NCBI GenBank assembly: GCA_033557465.1
Contig: CM066043.1
Coordinates: 114,434,778-114,498,777 of the forward strand
Reading direction: 5' to 3'
Length of the DNA stretch: 64,000 nt
From: Ichthyophis bannanicus
Taxonomy: Eukaryota > Chordata > Amphibia > Gymnophiona > Ichthyophiidae
Shown here: positions 9,872 through 21,715 of the stretch, in pieces
Layout of the letters: each line of letters begins with the position of its first letter
Numbering within the stretch: the first letter of the stretch is position 1
Notes under the pieces: generated by a model
Told to the model about the DNA's origin: nothing
The model's database searches: none
Seen by the model: only the letters and a program-made list of their open reading frames with translations
Made by a program: the position numbers and the translations under genes

Positions 9872-11724
9872 TTATTTAGACCCCCCCCTGCCACCCCTTG
9901 GACGTCCCCGCCCACCCCTTGGCGGTTGCCGCCCCCCTGCTGCTGTTGCTGCTGCACACGGTGGTGGCCCCTGTGGCTGCTGTACAGGAGGGCTTCCTGC
10001 CCCCCTCCCTGCTGCCATACGTTCCTGTGCGGCAGCCATTCTCTCACATCCCGCGGCCATGCGGTCCGCACGTCCCAGGAGGGCCGACATGGTATGCTGG
10101 AGGCGTCTCTGCACACGCAGTTGGCGCCGTTGTGTCCGGGCCACCGTGCGCAAGGCATGCCGTATACCTGTGGGGAGAGGACATAGTACAATATGAGCTG
10201 TGGGAAACAGCGACACTTGCTCGGGTCCATATCTACCATAGCAGGATAGGACACTCACCCTCAGCATCTCTGTGGGCTGCGTCAGAGTGGGCCTGCATCT
10301 GTGCAATGACATCTAGCACAGCAGCCAGTGCCTCATTCCTCTGTTGCCCCCGCACATCCGCAGGCACGTCCCCAGTGTCCCCTGCGTTGATTGGTGCGCC
10401 AACATCCGTTATGTTGGGGACGTCCATTTCCCCATCACCAAGGGGTGCATCCTCGCTCTCCACGCACACATTGCTGGACTCCGCACCAGTGTCAACGGGG
10501 CTTGGTGGGGCCATGTCTGCCACCGCGTGTGGCTCCTCCTCCTGGTCGATGGTGCGGGGATCACCTGGGTGCCACAGGGATACATACGTCAGAGGGTGCT
10601 CTTTGCTGTCTGCCCACCCCATCACATACCCCCTAAGGCAACCGTGGGTTACTGATCCACATGTGTCTGAGCCATGGCTGTAGTGGCACCCCACTACGTT
10701 TGTGCACTCCCCATGCAGGTGCCCCCTGTGGTACGCCCCCTGAGGCCCCCCCACACCTCTGGGTGTTGACGCAAACCCCAGCCAAGGCCATCGTCACTCT
10801 CAACCTGACCCCACTCAGCATGTCCCAAGAGGGTGAAGTGTGTCGTCGCATAGGCCATTCCCTTACACATGTGGCCCTAGTGGTCCTGCCAGGCCAGCCA
10901 TGTGTGGCATGCAACATGTCGTCACCCTCTGCTGTCATTGTGGGGCGTACACCCATGCACGGTATCACATTCACTGCATATTACCACCCACTGCCACCCA
11001 TACACAGGCCCCCCACCACCCATCGTGGCTCCTGAATGGTTGGTCACACTGTGTCTCATTTGTCCCCCCCATGCAGGACAGCCACTTACTGCCCCCCCTC
11101 TTTCTAGTCTCGCACCATGTGACCGTGCTACATTCCCACTTTGGTCTGCATTCCCCCCTTACCTGCTTGTGGGTGGGCCGTGTCCAATGCTGCAGGGAGT
11201 CCGTGCACATACATTGTCCCGAGCCAATCAGCCAGGCGTATCTCCAGCTCACTAAGGTTTGGCACATATGCTGGTTCTCCTCCAGTGCCTTGGGCCCCTC
11301 GTCGCTCACGTACCAGCTCGGCCCTCACATGCCTTTTGATATCACAGTATCTTTTTCTGAGATTTTCAACATCGCGTTGTGGTCCCCCAGATGCTGCAAC
11401 CGCTGTCTGGACCTCTGACCACGCCCTTGCCCGCATGGCAATGGTCTGTGTGGCACTCTGCCGCCCAAAAAGGAGGTCGTAGCGCTCAAGTACATTGGCC
11501 AGCAGGAGGTCATTCTCCTGCTGGCTGAAGCGTACGGCTCGGCGCCATGTTTCATCCGGGACAGGGACCCTGGCCTGGCGTGGCCTGCCACCTCTATGCC
11601 CACCTGGAGCCTGATGAATCCCAGATGGTCCTGCAACCACCTCCTGTGGAGATGTGGCTGGTGAAGCTGGATGTGTGGGCTGGTCCTGGGGATGTCCCTG
11701 GTCCTGTGTCTGTGCAATATCCAT
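9872..11724 (-). CDS. Intact three-exon Myb/SANT-like Harbinger accessory protein
   Basis: Minus-strand exons are 11724-11163, 10564-10259 and 10167-9872. All splice sites are GT-AG (donors CAG|GTAAGG and GAGG|GTGAGT; acceptors CACCCAG and CCCCACAG), both introns join in phase, and the total of 1164 bases gives 387 residues plus stop. Residues about 64-140 form a Myb/SANT-like DNA-binding domain (RFSQQENDLLLANVLERYD, then W102 and VENLRKRYCDIKRH). Exon 2 is acidic. Exon 3 is a basic helical stretch with repeated RMAA words and an RG-rich tail. Family knowledge: PIF/Harbinger transposons encode such a protein beside the transposase, and vertebrate NAIF1 is a domesticated relative. The ATG at 11724 faces the transposase ATG at 12439 across a shared upstream region. 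The frame is intact whereas the transposase is broken. A domesticated host gene is possible but not shown. Confidence 0.82.
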
Positions 11725-12438
11725 ACTGTTCAGTATGTTTCTGCAAGGGGGTTAGCCATACAGTGCCAAACCTATATATAGGTTATCATGGGGTGTGGCT
11801 CAAGGGGCGTTGGGTACCCGCTGAGCCACATGTGCCATGAGGCACGTTCCGTCGCGCATTGCTACGCGCCGTGCTACGCGCCGGAAGTGACATCATATGT
11901 GTGCGTGTAGGCATTACTGAACAAGTCATGGATCCCTCCTACACATCCCTGCTAGGGCAGTTTCGTTCTGAGTAATGCTGGTGCACATGTGCCCTCCTTT
12001 GGTAGGGTTATGTTTATCTGCAACGTAGTGGTAGCGTAGGCTGAAACAGCACTACGTGAAACGTATGCGACCGCACTCTGACGTTGCACGCGGTGTTACA
12101 CGCGTCGCAACGCGTTTTCCATTGCCTGCTCATGGGCACATGTATTTTATATCACCCCTGCATTGGCGTCTGGGTGTGGCTTACGGTGTGATATGCAGTT
12201 CATATACACCCTGCGACATCACTCGGACTCACCTACATAAGTGTGATACGTGGATGACTGTCCTCGGCTGCATTATATGAACGCGCGGAGCAGCGCGCGC
12301 TGCACTTTCATACAGGTACATCGTCTGATTACTGGAGTCCAGAACATTCTGTTTCCCCAGGTGAGTGGCAATCATGTGGTGTCCATCCCCACCCACACCA
12401 CTATTTCTAGCCCTGCTACCCTCCTAACTGTGTCTATC
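11725..12438. promoter_or_regulatory. Divergent promoter region of the Harbinger genes
   Basis: This 714-bp region separates the oppositely directed Myb-like and transposase starts. It contains TATATATA (about 11771-11778), TATTTTATAT (about 12142-12151) and a CpG-rich core: GCTACGCGCCGTGCTACGCG near 11860 and ACACGCGTCGCAACGCG near 12097. These words resemble the TAACGCG motifs at the element ends and are candidate sites for the Myb-like protein. Promoter activity is inferred from position only. Confidence 0.5.
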
Positions 12439-12956
12439 ATGGCTCAAACTGCACATGCAGGTGGTGCAGTGGTTGCATTGGTTGAGCTTGCAGACCTGCT
12501 CTTACAGGAGGAGGGAGATGTTGTTCCTGGGGCTGGTGCCCTGGGCATAGGTGCACTGCCACTGCAACTCAGGCCTGCAGCTGTGGGGCCTGCACAGGAG
12601 GGTGTGGTTGACCAACGGCGCCATAGGCGTGCTGAGGTACAACAACGCCTGCGGCGTCTCTACAGGCCCAGGCTTGCTCCAGGACCTGCGAGAGGGCCAG
12701 GTATTCTCCCTCTACCGGCTGGACACAGGGGCCATTAGGGAGCTCTATCAGGACCTCAGACCTGACCTTGAGCCCCTGACTGCCCGGTCACATGCTATAC
12801 CGGGTATGACTAAGCTCCTGGCTGCCCTACATTTCTTTGCCTCTGGCTGTTTCCAATCCTCGGTGGCAGCAGTGGGTGGGATGAGTAGGCCCACCTTCTC
12901 CCGTTGTCTCCACCAGGTACTGCGTGCCATGGTCAGCCGGGTTGGGAATTACATAG

Positions 12957-13940
12957 TGTGATGATGTGCATGCTGCAGAGCCCTTTAAAACTAGAAAAAA
13001 CACTGAAATTTGTTCCCATAAGCGGGGGATGGGCTCACTGAAACACAATTCCCACATAGAGAGTGAAACTAAGGCACACAGAAGCAGGGTTACCTTGAAG
13101 CCACACCCAGCCTCTAGGGCAGCTGCAAGCAGAGAGAGGGTGGGGCCAGGGAAGCAAACAATTCACAGAACATATAAACTGCGTCACACAGGAAGTGAGG
13201 GGAAACTGGAGGATCAGCTGGGAGTTGATTCTAGAGTTCAGCACACACGAGGACCATGCACAGGACAGTGCAGAGGCAAGTGCAATACTAAGGAGAAACT
13301 GGCAGACTCCCGAGGACGGAGTCTCTCTAGAAGATCAGCTAAGCTAACAGAGGACTCAGACACTGATCAAACAGGATCTGCTCATACACCAGAGAGACTG
13401 CAGAGAAGGACTGCTCAAAGGCAGGACAGGCTGCAGGCTAGGAGCCAAGTGAGAAGGCCAAGAGACCAGGAGAGAAAGCAGCACTTCAAGGCTGTGTCTT
13501 CTGGTGGGTCCAGGAGGACTGGTCAACACTTACAAGGCAAGTGTAAAGGGTGTGGGCATAGAAGGAGTTGGGAGAGAATTCAGGACTTTACTTCTGAGTC
13601 AGAATATAGCAGCTCTAGCCCTGAGCCTCTATACAGACAATGTAAAAAGTCTGTTAGAAGGAGAGTCACTGCCAGTCCAAAAGCTTATGCATTTCCTGAA
13701 GAGGATTTATTAAGAGGGAGAAAGGCAAGAGGTTCCAACCCAGTTATAAAGGGGAACCAGAAGCTAAAGTGGGGAAAACTTTTAAAGCTGTTGAAGAACG
13801 TACAACAGGTTGAGCCAAAGGTTACCCCAAGCACAGAGCCATATAATTCCCCAGCAGAAATGGATGTGGACTGTTTCTCTAATAATTCAGTGTCCTCAGC
13901 CGAATCAATGGATTGCAGTCTGTGTGTGACTAATATATAA
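12957..13940 (+). CDS. LTR-borne open frame, copy 2 (unknown protein)
   Basis: The frame is open from the first TGT of the LTR to a TAA at 13940: 327 codons with no stop. The first in-frame ATG is at 13029 (303 residues). The product is basic and Ser/Arg/Gln-rich. It has a CKGCGH motif at about codons 190-195, a KLKWGKLLKLLKNV helix near codon 260, and an acidic C-terminus with EMDVD and SSAESMDC just before the stop. It aligns with the frame of copy 1 (40075-40917) over most of its length and with copy 3 at the C-terminus. I do not recognise a known family. Because the frame starts at the LTR edge without ATG, in a complete element it probably continues from internal coding sequence. Confidence 0.6.
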   Translation, partial: CDDVHAAEPFKTRKNTEICSHKRGMGSLKHNSHIESETKAHRSRVTLKPHPASRAAASRERVGPGKQTIHRTYKLRHTGSEGKLEDQLGVDSRVQHTRGPCTGQCRGKCNTKEKLADSRGRSLSRRSAKLTEDSDTDQTGSAHTPERLQRRTAQRQDRLQARSQVRRPRDQERKQHFKAVSSGGSRRTGQHLQGKCKGCGHRRSWERIQDFTSESEYSSSSPEPLYRQCKKSVRRRVTASPKAYAFPEEDLLRGRKARGSNPVIKGNQKLKWGKLLKLLKNVQQVEPKVTPSTEPYNSPAEMDVDCFSNNSVSSAESMDCSLCVTNI

Positions 13941-14570
13941 TGCTTTTACTAAATGCTGTGTGAAAGAAGTAAGAAGGCAACAGAAGTGCTAGAATCACTG
14001 TATGCTTGAAAAACAGACAGGAAGATAACCAAACCCTCCTATGTAAAAGTAGCTGGTTCTATTGCTGCTGTAACCTCAGCTAAATAAGCTAACGGTTTTA
14101 AACTGAGAGGTGGCACTCTGATTGATGTCTTGAACTTATGCCAGCAGAGAAAGTAAAGCTCCACTATTTCTAAGTTTGTGAATGATGCACAAATGGTATC
14201 TTTGCTGTATCTGTAAATAATAGAAGTACTACTACCAAGAGTGAAGAAGTTTATTTGTAGAATTCACCTTGGACATTCTTTGGAGAAGAATCCTATTTTG
14301 GTTAATGTGATTTTGCCTTTTTCTTGAGCTTTTTGCCACGAATGATTTACTTGAAGAAAAACAAATAAAAAGCAATTTATGTTACAAATTGCCCTGTGCC
14401 TCTTCCATTCGGACTGCTAAATAAAAGCAAACCACAACTACATTAAAAGAGGTGATCTTCGTGTCCTATTAGGCGGGCGCCTGCACAAATACAACAGTAA
14501 GCGTCCAAAAGCAGAAACAATCTGCCTTGCCGGCCCTAGGGGGCGTAGGCGCATGGAGCGGTAGGCCACA
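12957..14570 (+). mobile_element. Solo LTR, copy 2 (1.6 kb)
   Basis: It starts TGTGATGATG and ends GGCCACA. The flanking 4-bp duplication ATAG (12953-12956 and 14571-14574) is perfect, and removing one copy restores the transposase frame. A TATA-like CATATAAACTGCG lies near 13178 and AATAAA signals near 14363 and 14421. TG...CA ends, a 4-bp duplication and a late poly(A) signal indicate an LTR. No internal gag-pol region is present. Confidence 0.83.
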
Positions 14571-17500
14571 ATAGCAATTCCCAACGGTAGGCAACAGTGG
14601 GCGGCCCTGGCACAGGCATTCCATAGGATTGCTGGGATCCCACACGTGATGGGCGCTATAGATTGCACACATGTTGCCCTTGTCCCGCCACGCGACAGGG
14701 AGGTTGTGTACCGCAACCGCAAACACTTCCATTCCCTCAATGTGCAGGTTGTCTGTGATGCAGGTATGCGTATCCTGAATGTGGTTCCGCGGTTCCCAGG
14801 GTCTGCCCATGACTCCTATATCCTGCAGAACTCGGCAGTGTTTGACCAGTTTGAGACTGGTCAGTTTGGTGACTACGTCCTGCTGGGTGGGTATTCCGCG
14901 TATTTGACATGCGCCCACTGTAGGTGGGTGTATCTGCTGCATTGTCACCATTCTCCACTGGTTGACTGACATTGCAGCGGTATTTCTGGGAGTGCACTGT
15001 TGGGTGTGGCTCACAACCTCATGCCATGTCACTGGTGTCCTGGTCCTAGACATATGTTTCGTCACAAACATCTCTCTGTCTAAGATGTGTGTTGGTTTGC
15101 TCGCACATGTGTGTCCCAGCAGGCCAGTGTGGTGTCTGTTTCTCCGTGCCCTTGCCCTCTTTTTCCAGATGAACTGTGTCCATGTGCGACCGGGCTGCAT
15201 ATGTTGTGTCCCCCCCATGCCTGTGAGCTACACATGCATCCTAGCCATGGCCTGCAAATCCGTCCACGGGCATAATGCACTGGCAGTTGTACCCATGTCT
15301 CCCAGTGGTGTCAGTCACTTGGCTAGCCCATCTTTTGCATGGATGTCGGTGAGGCAGCCTGGTGGGGGGGGGGGGCCTAGACCCACCCTCATGGGCCTCA
15401 TTCTGTGCGCGCGGCCTAATCTTTCTGGCCATGCTTTGGGCTCGCCAGGGGATGTGCTGGTGCCCATTTAACTATCACACGTGTCTGCTGCATGTCTGGG
15501 CACCATCTTCGGTGTCCCCTTTCACCACCGCCGTTTGCTTCCCCCACACCACCCACGCAATGTATCCCTGTGGCTGGTGCTGTGTATGCGACAGGTCTGG
15601 GCAGCCACCTACTTGCACACCTGTGCCTCCCTGCACCCCCGGTTGCTATTTGACAATGTCCAGCACCTTGCCTCACACCTCCCGCAACTGCTTTTGGTGA
15701 ACCAGTTCTTGCACATGTCATGTGTCACGGTTACATGGGTGTGCACTGCCACTATCAGCATGTCATGGTCATTTGCCACTGGCCTCGACAGCCTCTGCTG
15801 CGCTACCACTGTGTGCACTTCATTTGCCTCATATGTGTGTGCATGGCCTCTCGGCTGTCCAGTTCTGAATCGCTACGTCTGTCATTCCATTATTGGCTCA
15901 GCACGCATGTGAATTTGCACCATTGTTTTCTGTAGGTGATGCAGGATATGGGTGTCGCACCTGGCTGCTCACCCCTGTGCGTCTCCCCCGGACAGGTGCA
16001 GAGCTACGGTACAATGAGGCCCATGCCTCCAGTCGCTCAGTGATTGAGCGCACCTTTGGCGTCCTCAAAAGTCGCTTCAGGTGTCTGGATAGGACTGGCG
16101 GGGCCTTACAGTACGAACCGCTGACTGTGGCAAGGATCATCATAGCCTGTTGCATCCTCCACAACATTGCTCTCAGGCACAATGTTCCTGTCGAAATTAA
16201 TGAGGATTTCGGCCCGGATCCTATGTGCCCTCCTGCACCTAGCCATGGTGACACACGTGCGGGGATGGCAGCCAGGCAGCATCTAATCGAGGAGATCTTT
16301 ACCTGTAAGTTATGGGTGTGCTGGGGATGTGTTTCTGGGTTAGCCATGTGTTAGGTGGTGTGTGGATTGTGCAGCACTGCCATCTGATGCCTCCATATCT
16401 CTGTCCTGTTCTTGGCTCCACAGGATGAGCTTCTGTGTTCCAGGCCTACCCGGATTGCCTTATAATGCTGCATGAGGCTGTGCTGCATGTGGGGGGTGTG
16501 TGTTCATATATGCAGCCTTCTTGTTGGCTTGGGTGAGTTGCAGGGTAGTGGGAATTGCATGGCAGTCGTCACATCTGGTCACATATATGTTGTATTCTCT
16601 CCACTGCTCCTATGGTGCTGCACATGTATTTGGACCACTGCTCCTTCACCCTTCGCTTCCATAGGTCACAGAGGTGGCCTTTACCTGTTCACATCTTGGG
16701 GGTCTGCATGTTGTATCTTGCACACATCTTGTGCGGCTGTGTGTGTACTCTTGCACAGGTCAGTGTATAATCGGTTGCTAGGTTGATCAGCCACTGGCAA
16801 TGGGTCATTTGACAGATATGTGCCACTCATGCATGTGATGTGCTGTGTGTCTACATTTGACGTTCAGTGTTGGGGGGCAGAACATCTGGGCTTCGTGCAT
16901 GCGTACTTTATCTCACTGTGTATGTTCCTGATTATTAGTGACCTGTCCACATGGCCATTCCTTATGCGCCACCCTGCCTATGTGTGTTGTAGGGATGTGT
17001 TTGGCCCCCTCTCCAATTGGGTTCCATCATCCATTTGTTACCTTCCGCTGGTAGGCGACTGTACATTGTGCACAGGTGTCATATATGTTCCTCAGATGGG
17101 TCACAGTTTTGATGGTGATACAATGTACATCAACATTGTGTTTCCGCAGGACACACTGCACTGTGGACATGTTCCTCTCACAGCTACCCATGCAGACGTC
17201 GTGATGTCCGCCGTGCATCATTGCCTGGATCTGCTATTGGGGCTCTGTGTGCTTTTGGCTGACAGTAACATTCCCATTCAGGCCACTGGTGTACCTTTCA
17301 GGTGGCCCTCGCCTTCCATCCTCTGGGACATACACCACCTGCTTATTCTGCATTTTGCCTATTGCTCTCAGCCTTTCGTTAGTTGTTATCTAGGTATGCC
17401 ACCGCTGCTGCACATGCTCTTGGCCCCTGCGGTGTATGCGTGTCATGTGCATGTACATGTTCATATTGGGATGGTGCCGTGGTCTTCACTGTCATCTACT

Positions 17501-17829
17501 TCTGTGGTCCATGTGAAGTGTGCTCAGTGTTGTGGCCACATCATGTGGTGCTATCTATGCATTCTGTGTGTGGCTGTTTTTATGTGTGTGTCTCCTTTCT
17601 GTCCCCCAGGTGTCGTGGGTGTGTGTGTCAGTTCCTTACCTGATATCTGCATCTTTTCACACAGGACACAGGCAACAATGTTGGACTGGTTGGTGATTGA
17701 CATGCTCCTCTTTTAGTCCAGTGGCCCTTTCCACAGCCCATCCAAATGGGCCTCCATTGGGCTATCCAATTCCACCCCTCATGTGTCACTTCCCTGATCA
17801 CTTGCATGTTGTTTACAGTACATTTTATC

Positions 17830-17832
<3 letters not shown>

Positions 17833-17868
<36 letters not shown>
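17833..17868. repeat. (GT)n microsatellite
   Basis: About 18 uninterrupted GT units within the Harbinger 3' region. Confidence 0.97.
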
Positions 17869-17870
<2 letters not shown>

Positions 17871-18644
17871 CTGTTAATTTGTGTCTTCCATCCCACCTGT
17901 GGACTGTGTTGTGGGCTGTGGACCCCCCCCTCCACATGTGTACTGCATTTTGCCTACGCTCTGTGGTTCTATCTCCTGACACGCAGCTGTGGTCTTTGAT
18001 GTTGGCATGATGTGGTCCTGTCTGCATCCATTTCTGTGTGCCTCAGTGTGTTTTTCAGGTCAGCTCTTTTCTCCAGTGCTTTCCATGAGAGTGGTCATAG
18101 CTTTGCACTCTTTCTGTTCCTCTTTTCCTGTGTCTTTCCCACGCTGATGCTTGTTGTCGCTGTAACACTGGTCTCCTGGCTTCTGCTACCTGTCTGGTCA
18201 TTTTAGCGTGAGCACATTTGCTGTCCATCCTTTGGTCCATGTATTTGCATCATGGTGTGGTGAGGTGTCATGTATGCTGCTGTGGACTGTTGCCCCGTAT
18301 CCTACCCTGCTACCATTGTCTACATAGCATCTCCTTTTGCTTGTTGGTCCTGTGCCTGCTCTGCATGTCCTGCTCACCTCTCTGGCCACCTCACCCTCCA
18401 CTGGGGGGCACCTATTCTCCTCACCTGCCACACACCTTTTTTCCGGTACACCAGGGTGCCAAGACCCTTTGCTGTGATGCTGTTGCTCCCGGCATGTTTG
18501 TCTGCGCTGCTGCCATACACGTGTGATGCTGTCATGTTTGAGGGTCCCTTAACTCCCTGCTTGCCATCCAACAGTCAACTGTTCATTGTCGTTACTGTGG
18601 GCTGTAGGTGGTGTTTGTGCTACATCTGTCTCTGTTCCACACAG

Positions 18645-18692
18645 GTCCTGCAGGCCCTCCAGGCACACCTTGTAGCCTCTAGGGCACACTGA
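18645..18692 (+). other. Candidate short terminal exon conserved in two Harbinger copies
   Basis: The acceptor-like tract TCTGTCTCTGTTCCACACAG is followed by VLQALQAHLVASRAH and a stop. The 44418-49566 element has TCTGTCTCTGTTCCTCACAG followed by VMHVILKYLAALRPH and a stop at 48765-48812. Polypyrimidine tract, AG, frame length and stop position agree while third positions differ. Which upstream exon would join it is unknown. It could be an alternative end for the transposase. Confidence 0.35.
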
Positions 18693-20989
18693 CCTTTGCA
18701 AACATACCATTTGTGATGCAACGTGCCATATTGTTCAATGGGCCACAGTTCTGTCAGCACTCTACTATCCCGATTTACCGCATATTTGGGTTCACTTTGG
18801 ACACCTGTCTTCACACTGTACTGGTACACCATTTCTGCTTGTTCTTGGCCACACTGTTGGCCTACTGTCGTTTGGTGATCTATGGCAGTGGCGCACATAT
18901 TCCTCTCTCCCTTCTGGCCCAGGCGCTGTGGGGGCGCCTACCCCCTCCTATGGTCATCTCTGGACTGCTGCTGGGCATCTGCAGTGCACCATGGGTACTG
19001 TTGCATACTCCCATATCCTTAGCACCCCAGCAGGCACCTTGGGTGACGACATGGCGCCCCTCGGTGCACAGGCAGGGGGTTTGGTTTCAGGTGTTACGGA
19101 CATCTTCATTTTCTTGCGCACAATAACCATAGTATGTTTGTTCTTGCATTTGCTTTTGCCAGTGACATTCCATGTTGCAAAGCGGTCTGTGATGTTATTG
19201 GGCCTTCTATATTTGGTAATGATCATGACCTTGGTCTTGATTGTGTTTGCCATATGCCCTTGTTTGCTGAGACCTTGCTTTGTTTCTTTGTCAGGCAGCC
19301 CTTGCATGTACATGGTGCAACTTCTGTGAGTTTGGTTCGGGTGCTTGGGTCATCTGTCAGTTTTGCTCCAGGGGCTGGCCACCTCATTATTGTGACTTTG
19401 TTATGTGCACTGGCAATATAAGCATAGAGTTGCTTCCATGCTTGGGGGTGGAGCCCTGGGTCATGGGTTTTTACACACAGTGGTTCATTGTGAGCACCTT
19501 GGGGGGCGTATTCTTATCTTGCTTTACATTGGTGCTAACAACAGCAACGCCCTCACACTGCAGACTCCGCACAATGACTCCTCATGGTCCCTGTAACATG
19601 CCCTATGTGGTGCTTTCTGAAAAGCCCTATAGGGTGCTGTGCCAGACAGTGAACATTAGCCTTTGTCCTCTGGTGTGGCTTTCATGGGTTTACCCTATGT
19701 GACACCTTCAAGTTACATCCCTGTGGGTGGGTGTTTGCCAGCACAACTTGTTGGACATACAAACCAGACTACCTATGATATTACTGTTCTAGTGTAGGAG
19801 TCATGACGCACACCCATCCACAGATACGCCAACCTTGCAGGGACACATCCACTTGGTACAGGGCCCATAGTTGTGGCACACAAAGCATGTCCTGGTGCTG
19901 TTTGATGCTGAATTCCAATGGCAAGGCAATTGGGTTGTCCCCTGCATTGTTTCTGGTACAGTTTGACGTTGTCTTTCCTTTATTACATGATTTGTGTATA
20001 TATTTACCTTTGTACATTTCACACACCCGGTTCTTGCTGCAGATTCACAGTGTTTTCTACCTTTGGGTGCTGCACCTCTCGTGATTACACGGATACTCCC
20101 AACGAGGGGTGGTGGGCATATTTTCCTCCCTCTCATGTTCTTTCTGTCCGACCAAAATATGGGGTTCTCAGTGGTTTAGACAGGGGGCTGACTGGTTCAA
20201 CATATGTGTGACTACTGTTTGCGGAGGGTACTGCTGCAGGCAGCCTTGGTCTTTGGGCACACAGGGTGGATTGAACTCACAGACCCTGCACCACCAGGCA
20301 GTTTCTTACCCATTGTGCTAATGATCAGTCTGCCTTCACTGACACATTTCCTAGCTTCTTCTGGGGCACCCTGTTGGGATACTGTCTGTTACTACTATGT
20401 GCAGTGATGCACACAGTCATTTCACCGTACCATACCAGGGAGCTATGTGGGTACGTACCCCTTCTTGTGTTCATCTGTGGACTGCTGGTCTGCATGTGCA
20501 GTGCACCATGGGGATCCCTGCATTGGTACGGATCCAGGCCACAACAACGGACAGTTGTGTGGTGTCCTGCCGCCCTTCAGTGGACAGCCAGGGGGTGGTT
20601 ACCAGCTATGGGGCTGCAGGCCAGTGGGTCACTCATTGCCTGTGGAGCCAGTAGTCATGGGTTCAGACCCACAATGGACTCCTTTTATAGGGGTGTCTGC
20701 CGCATTATATGTTTTACATACGCAGGACTGCTACCAGCGACAGCCTCTCAAGCGTGATATTACCATACTGAGCGTCATAGGGTGCACCATGTGTCACCTT
20801 CTCTGGCTCCCTTTATGTTCCCTTATGGACTGCTCTATGGGGGACATTTTGATGTGCCTCAGTGGACACTCCACTTTATAGTCTGGCCTATGTTGTGCAT
20901 TATGGGGTGCCTTCTGCAGCAACTTTGGGTACACCACTGTGTGGTTGTGTTTGCTAGCAACCTTACAGCACATACAATAAAAAGAAAAA

Positions 20990-21680
20990 GGGCCCCTCAC
21001 TCACTATATGATGTGTGGGTGTGTTTGCTAGCGCCCCTACAGAAAATCAGCGACATAGACATGCCCCCTCACTCACTGTATCATGTACAGGGTGCTGCAT
21101 GAGCCTGCCTTCTGCATCTGGCACCCTGGGGAATGGAACCCATTATGCCTGTATCAGCAGTCACTGCAGTAACCATTGTGCTACAGCTCTGTATGGGTCA
21201 GGTATGTATGCTAGCAACCCTACAACACATACAAGACATATACATGCCCCCACACTCACTATATAATGTGTGGTTGTGTTTACTTACACCCCAGAAGGCA
21301 GGTGAACATAGACATGCCCCCTCACTCACTAGATAATGTGTGGGTGTGTTTGCTTGCACCCCTACAACACAGACGCAACATATACATGCCCCCTCACTCA
21401 CTATATAATGTGTGGGTGTGTTTGCTTGCACCCCAAAAGGACAGAACATATACATGCCCCCTTCACTCACTAGATAATGTGTGGGTGTGTTTGCTTGCAC
21501 CCCTACAACACAGACGCAACATATACATGCCCCCTCATGCACTAGATAACGTGTGGGTGTGTTTGCTTGCACCCCAAAAGGAAAATTGGCATATACCTGC
21601 CCCCTCACTCACTATCTAATGTGTGGGTGTGTTTGCTTGCACCCCTCCAAAATGAATACAAATATATGCCCCCTCCCTCA
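20990..21680. repeat. Minisatellite of about 65-75 bp units
   Basis: Tandem units contain ATGCCCCCTCACTCACTATATAATG and GTGTGGGTGTGTTTGCTTGCACCCC with small indels, about nine in all. The last is followed by a tRNA-like module. ORFs on both strands follow the repeat period. Confidence 0.9.
21112..21196 (-). repeat. tRNA-like module inside the minisatellite
   Basis: The minus strand has box A-like TAGCACAATGGTTACTGCAG and a degenerate box B region (GGGTTCCATTCCCC). It duplicates the module at 21716-21803. Confidence 0.6.
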
Positions 21681-21715
21681 CTGTATCATGTACAGGATGC
21701 TGCATCAGCCAGCCT

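Larger units (their letters stand above)
12439..16425 (+). pseudogene. PIF/Harbinger DDE transposase, frameshifted and split by an LTR
   Basis: Exon 1 runs 12439-12956 and resumes at 14575-14886 after the LTR. Exon 2 is 15936-16304 and exon 3 starts at 16424. Exon 1 begins with ATG at 12439. A one-base frameshift near 12664-12680 moves the frame to VFSLYRLDTGAIRELYQDL, a typical Harbinger N-terminal helix region, and the reading GNYI|AIPN is restored if the LTR and its ATAG duplication are removed. The DDE triad is present: D in AIDCTH (14661), D in LLGDAGYG (made across the exon 1/2 junction, 15938) and E in IERTFGVLK (16046). After the GTAAGT donor at 16305, joining to CCACAG|GA at 16424 makes a TGA stop. 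Cut-and-paste transposase in function, but this copy cannot make a full protein. Confidence 0.85.
16426..20989. other. Harbinger 3' non-coding region
   Basis: T/G-rich sequence with many chance ORFs, the longest at 16820-17716. None has a recognisable domain or a repeated copy with conserved frame. It holds a GT microsatellite (17833-17868), a candidate short terminal exon (18645-18692), and modules around 18930-19010, 20270-20330 and 20440-20670 that resemble those at 250-930 and in the 44418-49566 element. Confidence 0.5.

Noticed and set aside
12966..13940. Treating the open frame as the second exon of the Harbinger transposase
   Set aside because: The 4-bp duplication and LTR ends bound it, and removing it restores the transposase frame.
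16820..17716. 298-codon plus-strand ORF rich in Cys, His and Val
   Set aside because: T/G-rich sequence with few stops, no domain, no conserved copy, and no splice or start context.
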